Source: Rhaphigaster nebulosa
Taxonomy: Eukaryota > Arthropoda > Insecta > Hemiptera > Pentatomidae
Length of the DNA stretch: 64,000 nucleotides
Assembly (NCBI GenBank): GCA_948150685.1
Contig: OX411308.1
Span: 144,146,764-144,210,763, forward strand
Reading direction: 5' to 3'
The translations under genes were made by a program, and so were the position numbers. The notes under the pieces are model-generated. The model searched no databases and was not told the origin of the DNA. It saw only the letters and a list, made by a program, of their open reading frames with translations. Below are positions 1 to 11,217 of this stretch, piece after piece. The first letter of the stretch is position 1. Each line of letters opens with the position of its first letter.

Positions 1-25
1 AGTTTACGAACACTTCTCGTAAACT
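1..25. repeat. Short inverted repeat at the window edge
   Basis: Bases 1-9 (AGTTTACGA) and 17-25 (TCGTAAACT) are perfect reverse complements around a 7-base loop. The hairpin lies in the non-coding region downstream of the minus-strand pol gene. A role is not evident; it may be part of the element's 3' untranslated region. Confidence 0.5.
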
Positions 26-294
26 TTACTCCTATAATACACTCTGAACAACAAACAAAAACACGAAAAAAAAAAAAAGAAAAATGATACTCTGCCATGT
101 AAACACCCAAAACTATGAAACATAATACAATAATACAACTAAATACAAAATTCTTATAGCTAAACTTATGAACTATTATACCAAAAGAAATAATGAACAA
201 CTTAAGAAATCGACATCTGTCAAAATGAACATAAATCATCCTTTGATACATCCGAACTGCTCCCGTAGAAGAGAGGATACTCACTCTTGCATGA

Positions 295-3200
295 TCAGGA
301 TTGTCCGGGCTCGCCCAGCGGAATCTTTAATTGTTCAATGTGAACGGTTCTCCGTTTCCTCGGTTCTTTGATACTCTGGATGGTCACTACATTGTGTTCA
401 CGTATCACAATCACCTTGAATGGTCCCTCATAACGTACCGCCTCTTTAGTCCTGTTTGATGTCAATTTTCGGTACACGATCGTCCCTATCTTAACATCCT
501 CCATCCTGTCCCGTACCCGAATATTTTCCCGTGCCACCCTTCTACTCTTTTCCGCCGCGATCCTCCTGTGTGCTTTCTCCCGCAGTTTTACGAGCGCTAC
601 CCTATTACTCACTAATCGCTCTGCCAACCCTTCGTCTAATACCGTGCTCCCTCCGTCTCTTCGCCGCTCTCGAAGCCCGAAGATTACTTCAAACGGGGAA
701 AATCCTGTAGCCATATGAATCGAATGATTGTATGCTGCTACCGCCTTTGGCATCGCGCAATCAGCCTCCAACCCCTTGTCTACGTGGAACACTCGCAGGT
801 GATCTCCCAGCGTACTGTGCAACCTCTCTATCCCTCCCCTACTCTTGGGGTGTCCCGGTGTGTTGATATGCCAAGCTATCTCCAATGCCTTCGTCTCGTT
901 TCGCAGACTCGCATTATCGAATTCTCTCCCTCCATCGGAAGAGATCGTATCCGGTATCCCATAAAATTGGAACCATGTTCGTAGAGCCGCGATCACTGCC
1001 TCTGCCGACCGGTCTTGTACTGGATATGCCATCGCCAGCTTGCTAAATACGTCTAGCACTGTAACCCATTTAAACCCTTTCCACGTGAATGTATCCACCT
1101 GCAGGTCGCTTAACGGTGCGCTAGGTGTCGTCGTCTCTTCTTGCTTCCCAGTTGGAGGGTGACGATCATATTTCGTGGTTTGACACACTACACATGCCCT
1201 TAACACTTTCTCTATCGTCTTTCGCATTTTCTCCCAGAAGTACTTCCTTTTCAATGCTTGCAAGGTCTCGTTTACTCCTCGGTGGTTCGTCTTACCCTGG
1301 TGGTACGCCAGAGTAACCTCCTCCTGCCGTTCTGGATCTCTGACCGTCTCCACCATGAGTTTGCATCTGACGAACGTCCTATCGATTCCGATTTTCTCGG
1401 TCTGCCATAAGCGCTTTATCTTCTCCCAGACCGATGTGTTTCCTACATACAGATAATGAGTGGTTCCTGGTCTGGACGCGTCTTTCAGGGCCCTGCAAAT
1501 CTGCTCCTCTCTTACTCCTGGATGCGACCATATCGTGTTAATACTATACATACCATATTTTGAGTAATCCACCTTCATCAATCCCGACGTCCGGGTTTTC
1601 CAGATAATCTGACGTTTCTTGTCATTGATGATTTCCTCTCTCTCCTCCATATCCGTTGGCCTGTCTTCCGTAACGCTTCCGTCCCCCGTCGACATCCTTT
1701 GTTCTTCTGCCTCCCCTGACTCTGGTTCCCCTTCACCCTCAGGTGTCCATTCCCTTACGAATCTCTGTAGCTCTCCGGAATGTTCCCCTCTTTCTGTCTC
1801 TATCGCATTGACCTGCAGCGCTCGAGATAGCCAATCTGCCACAATATTCTCTCTTCCTGGTTTATAAGCCACCTCCATGTTATATTGGCTCAGAAACTCT
1901 TTCCAGCGGGTAACTCTCGCCGATGATTCTTTGAGCTTTCCTACCCACAATAAGGGTCGATGATCCGTTTGGATCTTAAATCTCCGCCCAAAGACATACG
2001 GCCTAAAGTGTTCGACCGCCCACACAATACCCAACAGTTCGCGTTCTAACGCGCTATAACGCGCTTCCGTCTCCGTGAGGCGTCTGCTGGCATACGCCAC
2101 TGGTTGTTCCCCCTGTTTTCCGTCCTGCGACAGTACCGCCCCCAACGCGTATTCGCTCGCGTCTGTGGTGATAGTGAATGGTTTCGAGAAATCAGGGAAC
2201 GCAAGTACCGGCTCTTCCTGTAATCGCGACATACACTTTCGGATATTACCCTCAATCGTAGGCGTTATCACGACTTTGCTCCCTTTCTTCAGAAGGTTAT
2301 TTAGGGGTACTAAATATTCCGCCATCTCCGGGACGAATCGTCGATAATAATTTAGCGTTCCCAGCAGCCTCCTTATTCCTCTCACATCCGTTGGGATCGC
2401 CATCTTTTGGATAGCCTCAACCTTCCGCGCATCGGGTCGTACTCCCTCCTTTGATATATTATGCCCCAGAAAGTTGATCTGGTCTTGCCCCAGAATCGAT
2501 TTCTCTACAGACAGCTTTAGTCCAAATTGTCTCAGCCGGTCGAAGACGCATCTTAGATCTGCTATATGTTGCGCTTCATTCTTACTGAAGATCAGCAGGT
2601 CGTCCATGTAAACCTGGCAGACCGATTCATCCAGTCCCCGCAAAAACTCGTCCATGAGTCTCTGAAACGTTATGGGCGCGTTTTTCAACCCAAACGGCAT
2701 CCGGGTAAATTCGAAATGACCCCTCTCGAAAGTAAAAGCCGTCTTATGTTGGTCCCTCGGGTGCATCTTTATCTGGTGGTACCCAGCTTTTAAGTCCAGC
2801 GTGCTAAACACAGCCGCTCCTCCTAACCTATCCAAGATATCTTCGAATCTCGGTATCGGGTATTTCTCGTCCAGGGTGTTCTCGTTTAGTTTCCTAAAAT
2901 CTAGCACGACCCTATACTTCTCCCGCTCGCCGTTTTCCGGACTCTTCTTCTTTACTGCCCAAAGGGGGCTGTTGTATGGCGACGTGCTGTCGGTAATGAT
3001 CCCTTGTTTCTTCAAACTCTCCAGCTCTTCCCGGATATGTTGCCGTAAAGCTTGCGGGTACCTTCTCTCCTTGACGTATGTCACCCTATCCTGTTTCAGC
3101 GGGATCTCGTGTACCGTTTCCCCCGTTACACTCAATATATCTCCCTCTTGGAAAAAAATATCCGCGTACTCATCTCGTAACGCCTGTCTCCAGTCTTCCC

Positions 3201-3669
3201 GGTTAATTGCCCCGACTCTAATTTTGTCCTTTTTCAGAACCCTCTTACACCTGTACTTCTTTGTTCCTATCCTAATAATCCATTTCCCGTCCTGATTTCT
3301 TATCCGCGCTCCCATTTTCCCTAGCAGGTCGCACCCGATTATTCCCCCGTATTCCCGAGGCATATTCTCCACTACGTGCACCCTTAATTTTCCTCCCTCG
3401 GTTCCCCATTTATTCAAATCTATCCCCACTTCCCCTTCTATCTTACATGGACCATTCAAGGTGATTAATCTACATCCACATACCTGTACCTGGGGTATCC
3501 TCTCTCCTTCACACAACGCCTCTACCGCACTCCGACACATTATCGTATTTGAACTGCCTGTATCCACCAAGCACCGTACTCCTCTCGCAACTCTGATAAT
3601 AGGCAACCCACCACACTCACTCTCTATGTTATGCACTACCGCGTGGTTGCCTCTCTGCTCGCACTTTTC
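295..3669 (-). CDS. pol: Pol polyprotein (protease, reverse transcriptase, RNase H, integrase)
   Basis: The polyprotein copies the element RNA into DNA and integrates it. The frame begins directly after the gag TGA (3672-3670) and has no ATG near its start. The first possible alternative start is a GTG at 3636, so readthrough or another recoding event probably expresses it. Counting residues from 3636: aspartic protease motif DTG at about 26-28; RT with D in the LDLKAGYHQI block and YMDD at 343-346 (2610-2599); a thumb/connection block with FLGH and LNYYRRF; RNase H with TDAS and TDHRPL; integrase with an HHCC zinc-binding block ending CVVC, then D848, D901 and E937. The D901-E937 pair shows the canonical 35-residue spacing. 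About 1,125 residues from the stop to the C-terminus is normal for a Ty3/gypsy pol. The several long open frames on the opposite strand are shadows. Confidence 0.93.
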   Translation of the reverse strand, partial: EKCEQRGNHAVVHNIESECGGLPIIRVARGVRCLVDTGSSNTIMCRSAVEALCEGERIPQVQVCGCRLITLNGPCKIEGEVGIDLNKWGTEGGKLRVHVVENMPREYGGIIGCDLLGKMGARIRNQDGKWIIRIGTKKYRCKRVLKKDKIRVGAINREDWRQALRDEYADIFFQEGDILSVTGETVHEIPLKQDRVTYVKERRYPQALRQHIREELESLKKQGIITDSTSPYNSPLWAVKKKSPENGEREKYRVVLDFRKLNENTLDEKYPIPRFEDILDRLGGAAVFSTLDLKAGYHQIKMHPRDQHKTAFTFERGHFEFTRMPFGLKNAPITFQRLMDEFLRGLDESVCQVYMDDLLIFSKNEAQHIADLRCVFDRLRQFGLKLSVEKSILGQDQINFLGHNISKEGVRPDARKVEAIQKMAIPTDVRGIRRLLGTLNYYRRFVPEMAEYLVPLNNLLKKGSKVVITPTIEGNIRKCMSRLQEEPVLAFPDFSKPFTITTDASEYALGAVLSQDGKQGEQPVAYASRRLTETEARYSALERELLGIVWAVEHFRPYVFGRRFKIQTDHRPLLWVGKLKESSARVTRWKEFLSQYNMEVAYKPGRENIVADWLSRALQVNAIETERGEHSGELQRFVREWTPEGEGEPESGEAEEQRMSTGDGSVTEDRPTDMEEREEIINDKKRQIIWKTRTSGLMKVDYSKYGMYSINTIWSHPGVREEQICRALKDASRPGTTHYLYVGNTSVWEKIKRLWQTEKIGIDRTFVRCKLMVETVRDPERQEEVTLAYHQGKTNHRGVNETLQALKRKYFWEKMRKTIEKVLRACVVCQTTKYDRHPPTGKQEETTTPSAPLSDLQVDTFTWKGFKWVTVLDVFSKLAMAYPVQDRSAEAVIAALRTWFQFYGIPDTISSDGGREFDNASLRNETKALEIAWHINTPGHPKSRGGIERLHSTLGDHLRVFHVDKGLEADCAMPKAVAAYNHSIHMATGFSPFEVIFGLRERRRDGGSTVLDEGLAERLVSNRVALVKLREKAHRRIAAEKSRRVARENIRVRDRMEDVKIGTIVYRKLTSNRTKEAVRYEGPFKVIVIREHNVVTIQSIKEPRKRRTVHIEQLKIPLGEPGQS

Positions 3670-4896
3670 TCATTCATTATCTCTCGATACCCTCTCCTGC
3701 GTTGCTCTTCGTCCGCCGCTTCTTCTGCCGCTCCTTCCTCCTCCAGCTCCTCTGTTTCCTGGTTCGATTTCCTCTTCGTCCGTCTCCGAGGCTTCCGATG
3801 ACCCTATCGACTCAGATGGTGATCTGCTCCTCTTCCACATTCTTTGCGCATTCACCTCCATGGGTTCCCCTCGATTTGCTTCACCGCGTCTGCTCATGTA
3901 GGGACACTGCCTCGCAATGTGTCCTTCGGTGCCGCATTCGAAACATCTCGTTCGGGGGCACTGGGCTACCAGATGTCCCGTCTTCCCACATCCATGACAC
4001 CTCCTGTCTTCCCTTTTCCAGATCTTCTTCTCCGGTCCTTGCCTCCTTTCTCGTGCCATCGTCCTCTCCCGTCCAACGAATTCCGTCTCTCTTCTCCTTC
4101 CCATATCTGGCCTAGGTTTGTTCCTACTTGTCTCGGGCCTCCTGTATGTTACCCTACTCCATCCCGTTTCCGCTTCCTCTCCGAATCTCGCCTCTTCATC
4201 CCTGGCACTAGCGTCTACCATCTCCTGGGCACATTCGATGAACGTTTTGTCTCTAGACAGCCCCTCTTTCTTTCCCGTGTCTCTCGCTAGCTGCACTTTC
4301 AATATAGTTGACAAAAACGCCATCCTGCCCTCCACCTCGGCTGCGTTCAGAGTTTCCCTCATCTTCTCGGTTATCTTGTTGTATCTGGCTAATAGCGATC
4401 CCGCATACTGCCCATTCGTTTGGTGAGGCTTCTTCGTCTCCCTGAACATTCGAAAAATATCCTCTTCTGGGGCCCACCGGCCTCCCCCAAATGCCTTTTT
4501 TAGCCTGTCCTTCACTATGATCCAAGGTGTATCCTCGTCCGCCTGAATTAGGTTAAGTATGTTCCTTTTTACTCGACATACTAACGCTGCTCTCAGTGCG
4601 TTCGCATCCATTGGGTCTATGAGGTCTTCCGACAACTTTGCCTCTATGCGTGTCATCACCCGGTCGCCTCCCTTGAGAAAATGATTTAGCTCGCCGATTT
4701 CTCCGTTGAACCTTTCTAGATCTGTGATCGCCTTCCTTAGATCCTGCGAGGTCGCCGTCTTTATCTTTAGCCATTCTAGGGCGTTTGCTTGTGCTGCCGC
4801 CAAATTCGCGTGCGCCGCCGCCATGGTTTCCGTTGGCAACGCTGGGATGTCCTGTGGTAGTATCAAGATTGCCGGCCGCACTATCTCATCTGGCAT
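3670..4896 (-). CDS. gag: Gag structural protein with two CCHC zinc knuckles
   Basis: Gag packages the element RNA into virus-like particles in the cytoplasm. The ATG is at 4896-4894, the first start after the leader. The protein is 408 residues. The first 220 or so are helical and charged, as in capsid-like regions. A basic Arg-rich stretch follows. Two CX2CX4HX4C knuckles occupy residues 300-313 and 318-331 (CHGC...C and CFEC...C), the nucleocapsid signature. The tail is rich in Ser, Glu and Arg. It ends at TGA 3672-3670, and pol continues in exactly the same frame, so no frameshift is needed, only passage of the stop. Position, length and knuckles fit Ty3/gypsy gag. Confidence 0.9.
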   Translation of the reverse strand: MPDEIVRPAILILPQDIPALPTETMAAAHANLAAAQANALEWLKIKTATSQDLRKAITDLERFNGEIGELNHFLKGGDRVMTRIEAKLSEDLIDPMDANALRAALVCRVKRNILNLIQADEDTPWIIVKDRLKKAFGGGRWAPEEDIFRMFRETKKPHQTNGQYAGSLLARYNKITEKMRETLNAAEVEGRMAFLSTILKVQLARDTGKKEGLSRDKTFIECAQEMVDASARDEEARFGEEAETGWSRVTYRRPETSRNKPRPDMGRRRETEFVGRERTMARERRQGPEKKIWKREDRRCHGCGKTGHLVAQCPRTRCFECGTEGHIARQCPYMSRRGEANRGEPMEVNAQRMWKRSRSPSESIGSSEASETDEEEIEPGNRGAGGGRSGRRSGGRRATQERVSRDNE

Positions 4897-5019
4897 ACTG
4901 TAACCTTCTCACTTGTCCTGGTCAATTTTTAAAAAAAACAGACGCGAACAGCGTGAACATAAAAAAAACACCAAGAGAGAAAAAGAAAAAAAAAACAACT
5001 CTCTATTCCGAGTATGACC

Positions 5020-5037
5020 TCCCGGGTTTCGGCACCA
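5020..5037 (-). other. Primer binding site of the left Ty3/gypsy element
   Basis: The minus strand reads TGGTGCCGAAACCCGGGA, beginning with the TGG that pairs with a tRNA 3' CCA. It lies 4 bases inside the inferred LTR end and about 125 bases upstream of gag. I do not assign the tRNA species from memory. Confidence 0.8.
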
Positions 5038-5041
5038 CTTA

Positions 5042-5204
5042 TGTTCGTTCCGAGGACTTAAAGTAAAAAAAAGGAAAAAAAGGGAACGAAATGACACGCA
5101 CACTTGTTGAGAAAAGACTGACTTTATTGGCTTAGTAATCCTCTATATATAGTCTTAGGGAGTGTTTACATCTTAGAGTTAGGATTAAGTTGTATAAAGT
5201 TACA
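5042..5204 (-). promoter_or_regulatory. 5' LTR with TATA box and poly(A) signal
   Basis: The LTR is inferred from its position directly before the PBS. On the minus strand, TG...CA boundaries can be drawn at 5204 (TGTAAC) and 5042 (GAACA), giving a short LTR of about 163 bp. A start at AGTTA near 5217 is an alternative. It contains a TATA box (TATATAG type, 5152-5143) and AATAAA (5128-5123) about 20 bases further on. The signal thus lies just before the expected transcription start, an arrangement that lets only the 3' LTR copy direct polyadenylation. Boundaries cannot be verified because the partner LTR is outside the window. Confidence 0.6.
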
Positions 5205-5217
5205 CTGTGTACCTTAA

Positions 5218-5218
<1 letters not shown>

Positions 5219-5297
<79 letters not shown>

Positions 5298-5329
5298 GAT
5301 ACAAATATATATATATATAATATAATATA

Positions 5330-5362
<33 letters not shown>
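5219..5362. repeat. (TA)n microsatellite
   Basis: About 75 bases of pure TA, then a short interruption (TATTCAGATACAAA...) and (TATAA)n passing back into pure TA. It directly flanks the LTR, so the retrotransposon appears to have inserted into or beside a TA tract, as some insect gypsy-group elements prefer. Such tracts are also assembly weak points. Confidence 0.95.
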
Positions 5363-5365
<3 letters not shown>

Positions 5366-8300
5366 GCAGAATTTTTTTCAGGAATTCGAGACAACATTCT
5401 TGTCTCCATCATATGACGGATTTATTTTTAATTTAACAATGTACGTACAAAATGAATTTTTTAATTCAGATTTTCGCGTATATCTCCGCTTTTATAGATC
5501 AGAGAGAATTCGAAAAACATCATATTGTTCGTCATGGAATAAGCTACATCATAGAATATTTTTCAAAATTGTTTATGGCAATTAAATTACAACAAAAAAA
5601 ATGTGTAAATAAATGTTTCTTGTATCCAAATTTTATAGTGTTGAAAAAAATAATGCACAATCAATCAATCATGATGAAATTATAAAAAATAATAGCCCTT
5701 TAAAAGCCTAGCAAAATGAATCTTATTTCATTTCAAAATTATTGTAACATTTTGAAATATTAATTCATAAAATAAAAAATTCGAACCTTTATATCAAAGA
5801 CCTAGACAAGACTATTTTTCCTGATTCCTGAGAAAATTCTGCATAAAATATATTTTTTCCAGATTTTTCCAACTTTGTATGGAAAATTAAATTTAAAGCA
5901 GTTTGTCTATTTTTTAAATGAAAGTGACAACCTTTTTTTGTGCGATTTTAATAATTTAAGGATCTTATATAAAGAAACTAATTATCCCTATGGAATGCTG
6001 TTTTTAACAAAATAAATTGAAGTCCATCTTTATCTATTTTCGGATTAAATCCCTACTTTATTAACTATTATCGATTTTAGCAATAGATTAATTAATATTT
6101 TCAGAAACTCGTTTTGTATAACTGTAATTTTTATACCTAAAGTAGCAGAAATGTTTGCCGAAAATTTGTATCTTATATTTAGCCATAAAAAAAATAATTA
6201 AGGACAGTGGTTTCGAAGATCAAAACGCCTTTGGATTTTTCCAATTACTAAAAAATGTAGTGTTAAATTTTGTTTTCTATTAACAGAAATCAATCTATTA
6301 AAATTATATGAATATGACCTTGAATACATTTTTTTTTAAATCAATAAGTCGCATAAATAAACAATTGTTCCTTTCAGAACATTTTTTCTTAAATTTATTT
6401 ATCATATATATCGTTCTCATTTATCCTCGGTTCTCAATTTTACATGGTCAGCAATTCAATTTCAACACAATAGCATCCAGGTGTCGCTTGCATGCAGAGA
6501 AGTAAAGCCTATTTTTTGTAGAAATGCGTTCCACAAAGAACATCTGGCTGATTGCACATCATTATCACGTATAAAAAAGATGAAAATTAAAAAGCAATAA
6601 ATTGTTCCTAATTGACCTGCAATTATACAAGATGGGGTGCATTTTTTTTCCCAGTCTACATTTATAAGTATAATTATTTGGAAATGACATCAATAATTAA
6701 GTCTATTTTTGTTCAAGGATAATTAGTTTTTTTCATCGATTCAATTACTTTAAAATAATTAAAGAGATTATAAACGTTATTAACTAATTGGGAAATTGAA
6801 ACTTCTCATGCCTGACAACTGGTAATTTCTTCTTTTAAGAGCATTGAATAAGAGTCGTAATAATAAGCTTCATTATATCCCTATTCACTCGTTATCTCCT
6901 CTGTAATAAGTCAAATTACAGAATTAACAAATTCAAGAGTATTCTATTGGAAAATAATAACAAAACAGACCACGCTAACTACTACATCCCAGTCCGCTCC
7001 TTAGATTCTAATCAAAGTGCAGATTTAATTATATCAATGAAGTAAATATTTTAGATATTACAATTCAAATATTTCGTGTAAATAAATTTTCAAAATGTCC
7101 GGGTTCAATATAAAAAAAAAAATCGATTACATAATATCGCATAAAGCCCAAGGGTTTTAAGATGCTCTTACGATACTCTTGCTACTGTATGTTATTCTTA
7201 GCAGATACTTTGGTTAGCACAATGCTGTAACCGCTTGATAAACCTCATTTTAGCGTAAAGCGGGCCAAAGAAACCACGTTTCCTTTTTTTTACATAGCAA
7301 ATTTGATGTACATAAATAAGTATGTGCGAGCGCGCATGTATCAATATTATGCTTAAAATATAATATTTTTAATTTTTTTTAACATTTTAGAGAGATACTT
7401 TCTCAGAGAGATAGTTATCATTATATAAGTGTTGTTTATGTTTCCTCATAAACAACAAGAATCTGACTTTTTCTTCAACATTACATCTTTTGAAATTATG
7501 AATATCATCCATTCTTTTAAAAATAACCATAGCCATGTAGACGAAAATTCTCTATGATTTTGTTCAAAAATAATACAAATTTAACTTAGCGAATTTCCTT
7601 TTTGTTTTATTTTTTTATTTATTCAATTCGGGACCTCCCAATATCATTTCTTTTTTCACTATCTCTTCTTTTATCGTCCCATTCCATAGGTCTTTCACTC
7701 TTTTGGACTGAAGTGATTTTCTCCTTCAGTTCATTTATTGCCAGGATGGTTTTTCTAATCTCCCACAAGAAACTTTATTTTGTTGATGCGTTTTTAAATT
7801 ATTTTAAAACCTCTCAGGCTTTTCTTGTTGAATAATTTTCAAAAATTTGTTTCTTGATTCTGGAAGGTGTGATGAATGTATCTTAGTTCGACAATAAAAA
7901 TACTTATCTCACGAAAAAAGATGGTCCACGCATATGTAGGAGAATCTGACTAAAATTAGATATTGCTTCAGAAAGTAACGGATTGTTCCTGCAGTGCGTG
8001 TCGGTAACTGGATCATTAATGAAATTGACGAAAATAATCACGAGTTAATACTCTATTAACTAAATTGGATATGATACATAATTTAGTTTATTAATGATAG
8101 ATACATACTTTAGTATTAAATAAAATGTTTACCCACTTTACTTTTTCATATCATTTATATTTCAATTTATTTTTTCTTAGCTTTTACCATTTTAATTTAC
8201 ATGTCTTTCGACTGACGATAAAGAATTCTCAAGCTACTTAGTGGTATAACAGAAATAGAACAAATCATTAACAACGTTAAATCTCGTGTGATTTTGATTT

Positions 8301-8810
8301 CGTTATGAACAAGATTTTATCGCCTGAAAAGCACTCATGTGTTAAAAATCATAAAGGAAAATTGTTTAAATTTATTGATTTTATAATAATTTATTTGTTA
8401 TTCTTTTTGTGATTTAGAATTTGGGAAAATGTATTTTACCTTATGTATTATAGTCATAGCGCCTTAATTATTTCTTGTATCTGTTGTTTCTTTTTTATTT
8501 ACTATACATTTTAACTTACTTATGCACATATGAAATTACTTATCAAACTTCATATCTTTTTATACTTGTTACACTGATTAAAATTCAATATTTCAATGTT
8601 TTTTTAATAATTACATAATAAGAACTTGATACAACTATTTACCAACTTTAACTTAAAAGTTATTTGTTTGTCTCTAATCCAGAAGAGCCATTATACCGAT
8701 TCAATTTGTTACCGTATCTTAATTGCTATTAGAAGTTAAATCCTCGAAGAAATTAGTCAGAGTCGGATAAAGTAAGATAGTAATTAATTGCACAATTAAT
8801 TTACTTCCTA
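5363..8810. other. AT-rich DNA without recognisable genes
   Basis: Only short open frames, none with protein-like composition or a recognisable motif. No tRNA, repeat array or splice-bounded coding block was found on either strand. Probably intergenic or intronic. Confidence 0.6.
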
Positions 8811-8960
8811 TTCTAGGCCTCGTTCAGATCCGCTAAGGAGGCAGGAATATTTCAAGTTGTTAGGCCTCTACATCCTGAGGCCGGTATTAAATAGGGAAGA
8901 GAGTTCGACCAAGATGGCGATTAGCACGCCACTTGTATTAGATGAGGAGAAGAAGATACG
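8811..8960. other. Unclassified GC-richer islet
   Basis: A local rise in G+C (with GAGGCAGG, TTAGGCCTC, GAGGCCGG) in an AT-rich surround, without a sustained open frame. The next 500 bases keep a purine-rich bias. It could be a decayed transposon or host regulatory DNA; nothing decisive is visible. Confidence 0.3.
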
Positions 8961-10480
8961 CAATCTAAAACCAGAACTTCAGAAGAGGACTTAGGCCAGT
9001 TGAGGTTTGGGATCAGGAAGGCAGGTAAAGCACTTAGAAACTCGATTCCTAAAAATCTACAAGAGATAAGAACACTAAGTTTCTCATTCTAGCATTTATG
9101 TTCTAAAATACTCGAAAATATCTGCAAGGAGATTACTTTAAACTACGAAATAAGCCTAAGTACAAACTGATTGTTAAAAATAAAAATATATCAAGCCAAG
9201 AAGCAAGTCCTTAAGATTTAAGAGTGTTCGGACTTGCAGTACTAAAAGTCGCCAAGAATAAATTGGTTTCACAAAGCAAGTCTTATATAACAGTCCGGAA
9301 TGCTAATTATTAGGACCTGAAGAAAATGAATCGAGTTATTTATAAAGGTGATGGGCTGATAAAAATAGATCCTAGATTAATTATTATTGATCTACAAGAA
9401 TAAAAAAATTGAGATATCGATAAAATTTCAAGGTCTATGAATCTTGAGATAGATAAAGCAAAAACTGACGATTAATGATATCCAACCCATCAAATACAAT
9501 AGAAAATGGTAAATGCCTCAAATAAAAAGCAGACTATTTCTAGAAGTGCCATTCTAGTGGAGAATTTTTAGTTATGTTCTTTGAATGGAGAGCAATAACT
9601 ATCAGAGATAAACTGTATTTTGATATCCTATTTTCATTATTCAGGTAATATTTTCCTAGTATAAGTATCATAAATAAGGTAAAAAGTGCAGTAAAAGATG
9701 CAACACTTCAAATATTAATATTGACCACTACCCACAACAAGCAATGCAGTACAATTTTAAACTTCTTTTTGCTCCCCTGTAAAAAAATTGAAAATGTTAC
9801 TTACGGCAGTTTACCTCTGACGTACAGATGAATAAGTAAAAAATCGTGCATTGGAAATAAACAATGTATATAGTTTAGAAAATTTCAGAGGTTTGACGAC
9901 TGTTCTCTCAATGCAGAAAATCACAATGCATCTATCAATGTGTGTTTATACGTACACGTATCATAAACGCACATCAAAATCATTACTACATTCCAGGCCA
10001 AGCAGTGTCCATTAAAGACCTTGGATTAATTGTTTGAACATGATAGAAGCCAAGAACCATATTTTGATAAAATTTTCTATTGATTTTTGTTTTGTTTCGT
10101 TGGTGGCACATAAATAAATTGAAATAACAGTCAATAAAATCCGCATTTTATGAGTAAAATTCAACTAAGAGATAAATTTGATCATAGGTCGTGAAGGAAA
10201 CAACTGGTGTGCCATTAAAGTGTAAGTTTATATGATAAAAAATAAAGGAGAATTTAAAAGAATATTTAAAAATGTGATTATTTTTTTAAGTTTGAAAAAT
10301 TGTATTGTTATTCAGAGCACTTTATTAAAAATTACGATAAATGGAAGAATATATAGCTCTGTCATGAAATGTCTTTTCAGATGTTTCATGGAGATCGCAA
10401 GAGGATTAAACTCCCTTCATTTGAAGAGAATCGGTGGACTAAATTTTTTATAATCACATTTAAATTTATAAATTCCTGAT
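8961..10480. other. AT-rich DNA without recognisable genes
   Basis: Nothing beyond short open frames. The longest (10232-10453, plus) has low-complexity Lys/Ile/Phe composition typical of AT-rich noise. Confidence 0.5.
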
Positions 10481-10725
10481 CCTCTCTGGACAAGGACATT
10501 TTTATCTGTACCGTCTTCATCTTCAAGATGGACTATCTTCGGTGAAAGACTCAACTGCTGGCCGGCTTAGTAAAGGACCGGACTCCAGTCAGGTGGAAGA
10601 TGGCATGGGACTAGTTTTTTTTTTCTCTCTCTCGAGTCCTGAAGAATCCAGCAGCGGGACTGCCATCCTCCAGTGGTGTCCTTGACCCACACACCCCAGG
10701 GAACATCTACTCTTAACTGCCACAT
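10481..10725. other. Unclassified GC-rich islet with local hairpins
   Basis: A sharply bounded GC-rich block with a small inverted repeat (CCGG...CCGG around TTAGTAAAGGA) and a (CT)n run after a T-tract near 10618-10634. No open frame spans it. Its compositional edges suggest inserted DNA, perhaps an LTR or transposon fragment, but no relative is present elsewhere in the window. Confidence 0.3.
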
Positions 10726-11217
10726 AAATCTAAAAGCTATTTTCGTTTATTTTATCACTGTCGGGTGTTAGGATTGGATTCGGGTGTAGGTCAGGAAATA
10801 AAACTCTATTTTAAAAGTAATTTATATGCAATCGAATTCAGATCTCAACTCTACGTTAAGTTACATCAATCATCAATTAATTTTTATTTCAATAAGTTCA
10901 TTTTTCACTTTTTGTAAATTTAATTAGTAATTTGCAAACAAAAAATAAATTGCCAAATAAACATCACCTTTCCTTTGATATTGTTGAACTTTTTATGTGG
11001 GAATATTATTTTATTCTCTTCATATATTCACGCTTTATTGAATAAGATGAAGAAATTGGGCAGGGTAGATAGGTAGATAGCAATATAATATTTTTTAATG
11101 CTTTTATTATTTTATATTACTTTTCTTTTCTTTTAACAACTGATATTTCTTCGTGGCCGTTTAATAGTTTGTTGTAATCTAAGTAGAGTAATTTAAGAGT
11201 AATATTAAGTTCTATTA

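Larger units (their letters stand above)
1..5204 (-). mobile_element. Ty3/gypsy LTR retrotransposon, right part; continues beyond the left edge
   Basis: A minus-strand element read from right to left: 5' LTR (about 5204-5042), primer binding site (5037-5020), leader, gag (4896-3670), and pol (3669-295) in the order protease, reverse transcriptase, RNase H, integrase. That order is diagnostic of Ty3/gypsy (Metaviridae). No second copy of the LTR and no polypurine tract is found in 1-294, so the 3' LTR should lie left of the window. No env-like open frame follows pol inside the window. Both coding frames are free of frameshifts, and the protease, RT and integrase catalytic motifs are intact, so this is the youngest-looking retroelement here. 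The only interruption is the single TGA between gag and pol. The right end abuts a long (TA)n tract. Confidence 0.9.

Noticed and set aside
1..294. A 3' LTR or env gene of the left Ty3/gypsy element
   Set aside because: No sequence from the 5' LTR recurs, there is no polypurine tract on the minus strand, and no env-like frame is present.
2801..3901. Long plus-strand open frames opposite pol and gag (2801-3295, 3461-3901, 3702-4290)
   Set aside because: They are antisense shadows of strongly supported gag-pol coding sequence, with Ser/Pro/Leu-rich translations typical of the reverse strand.
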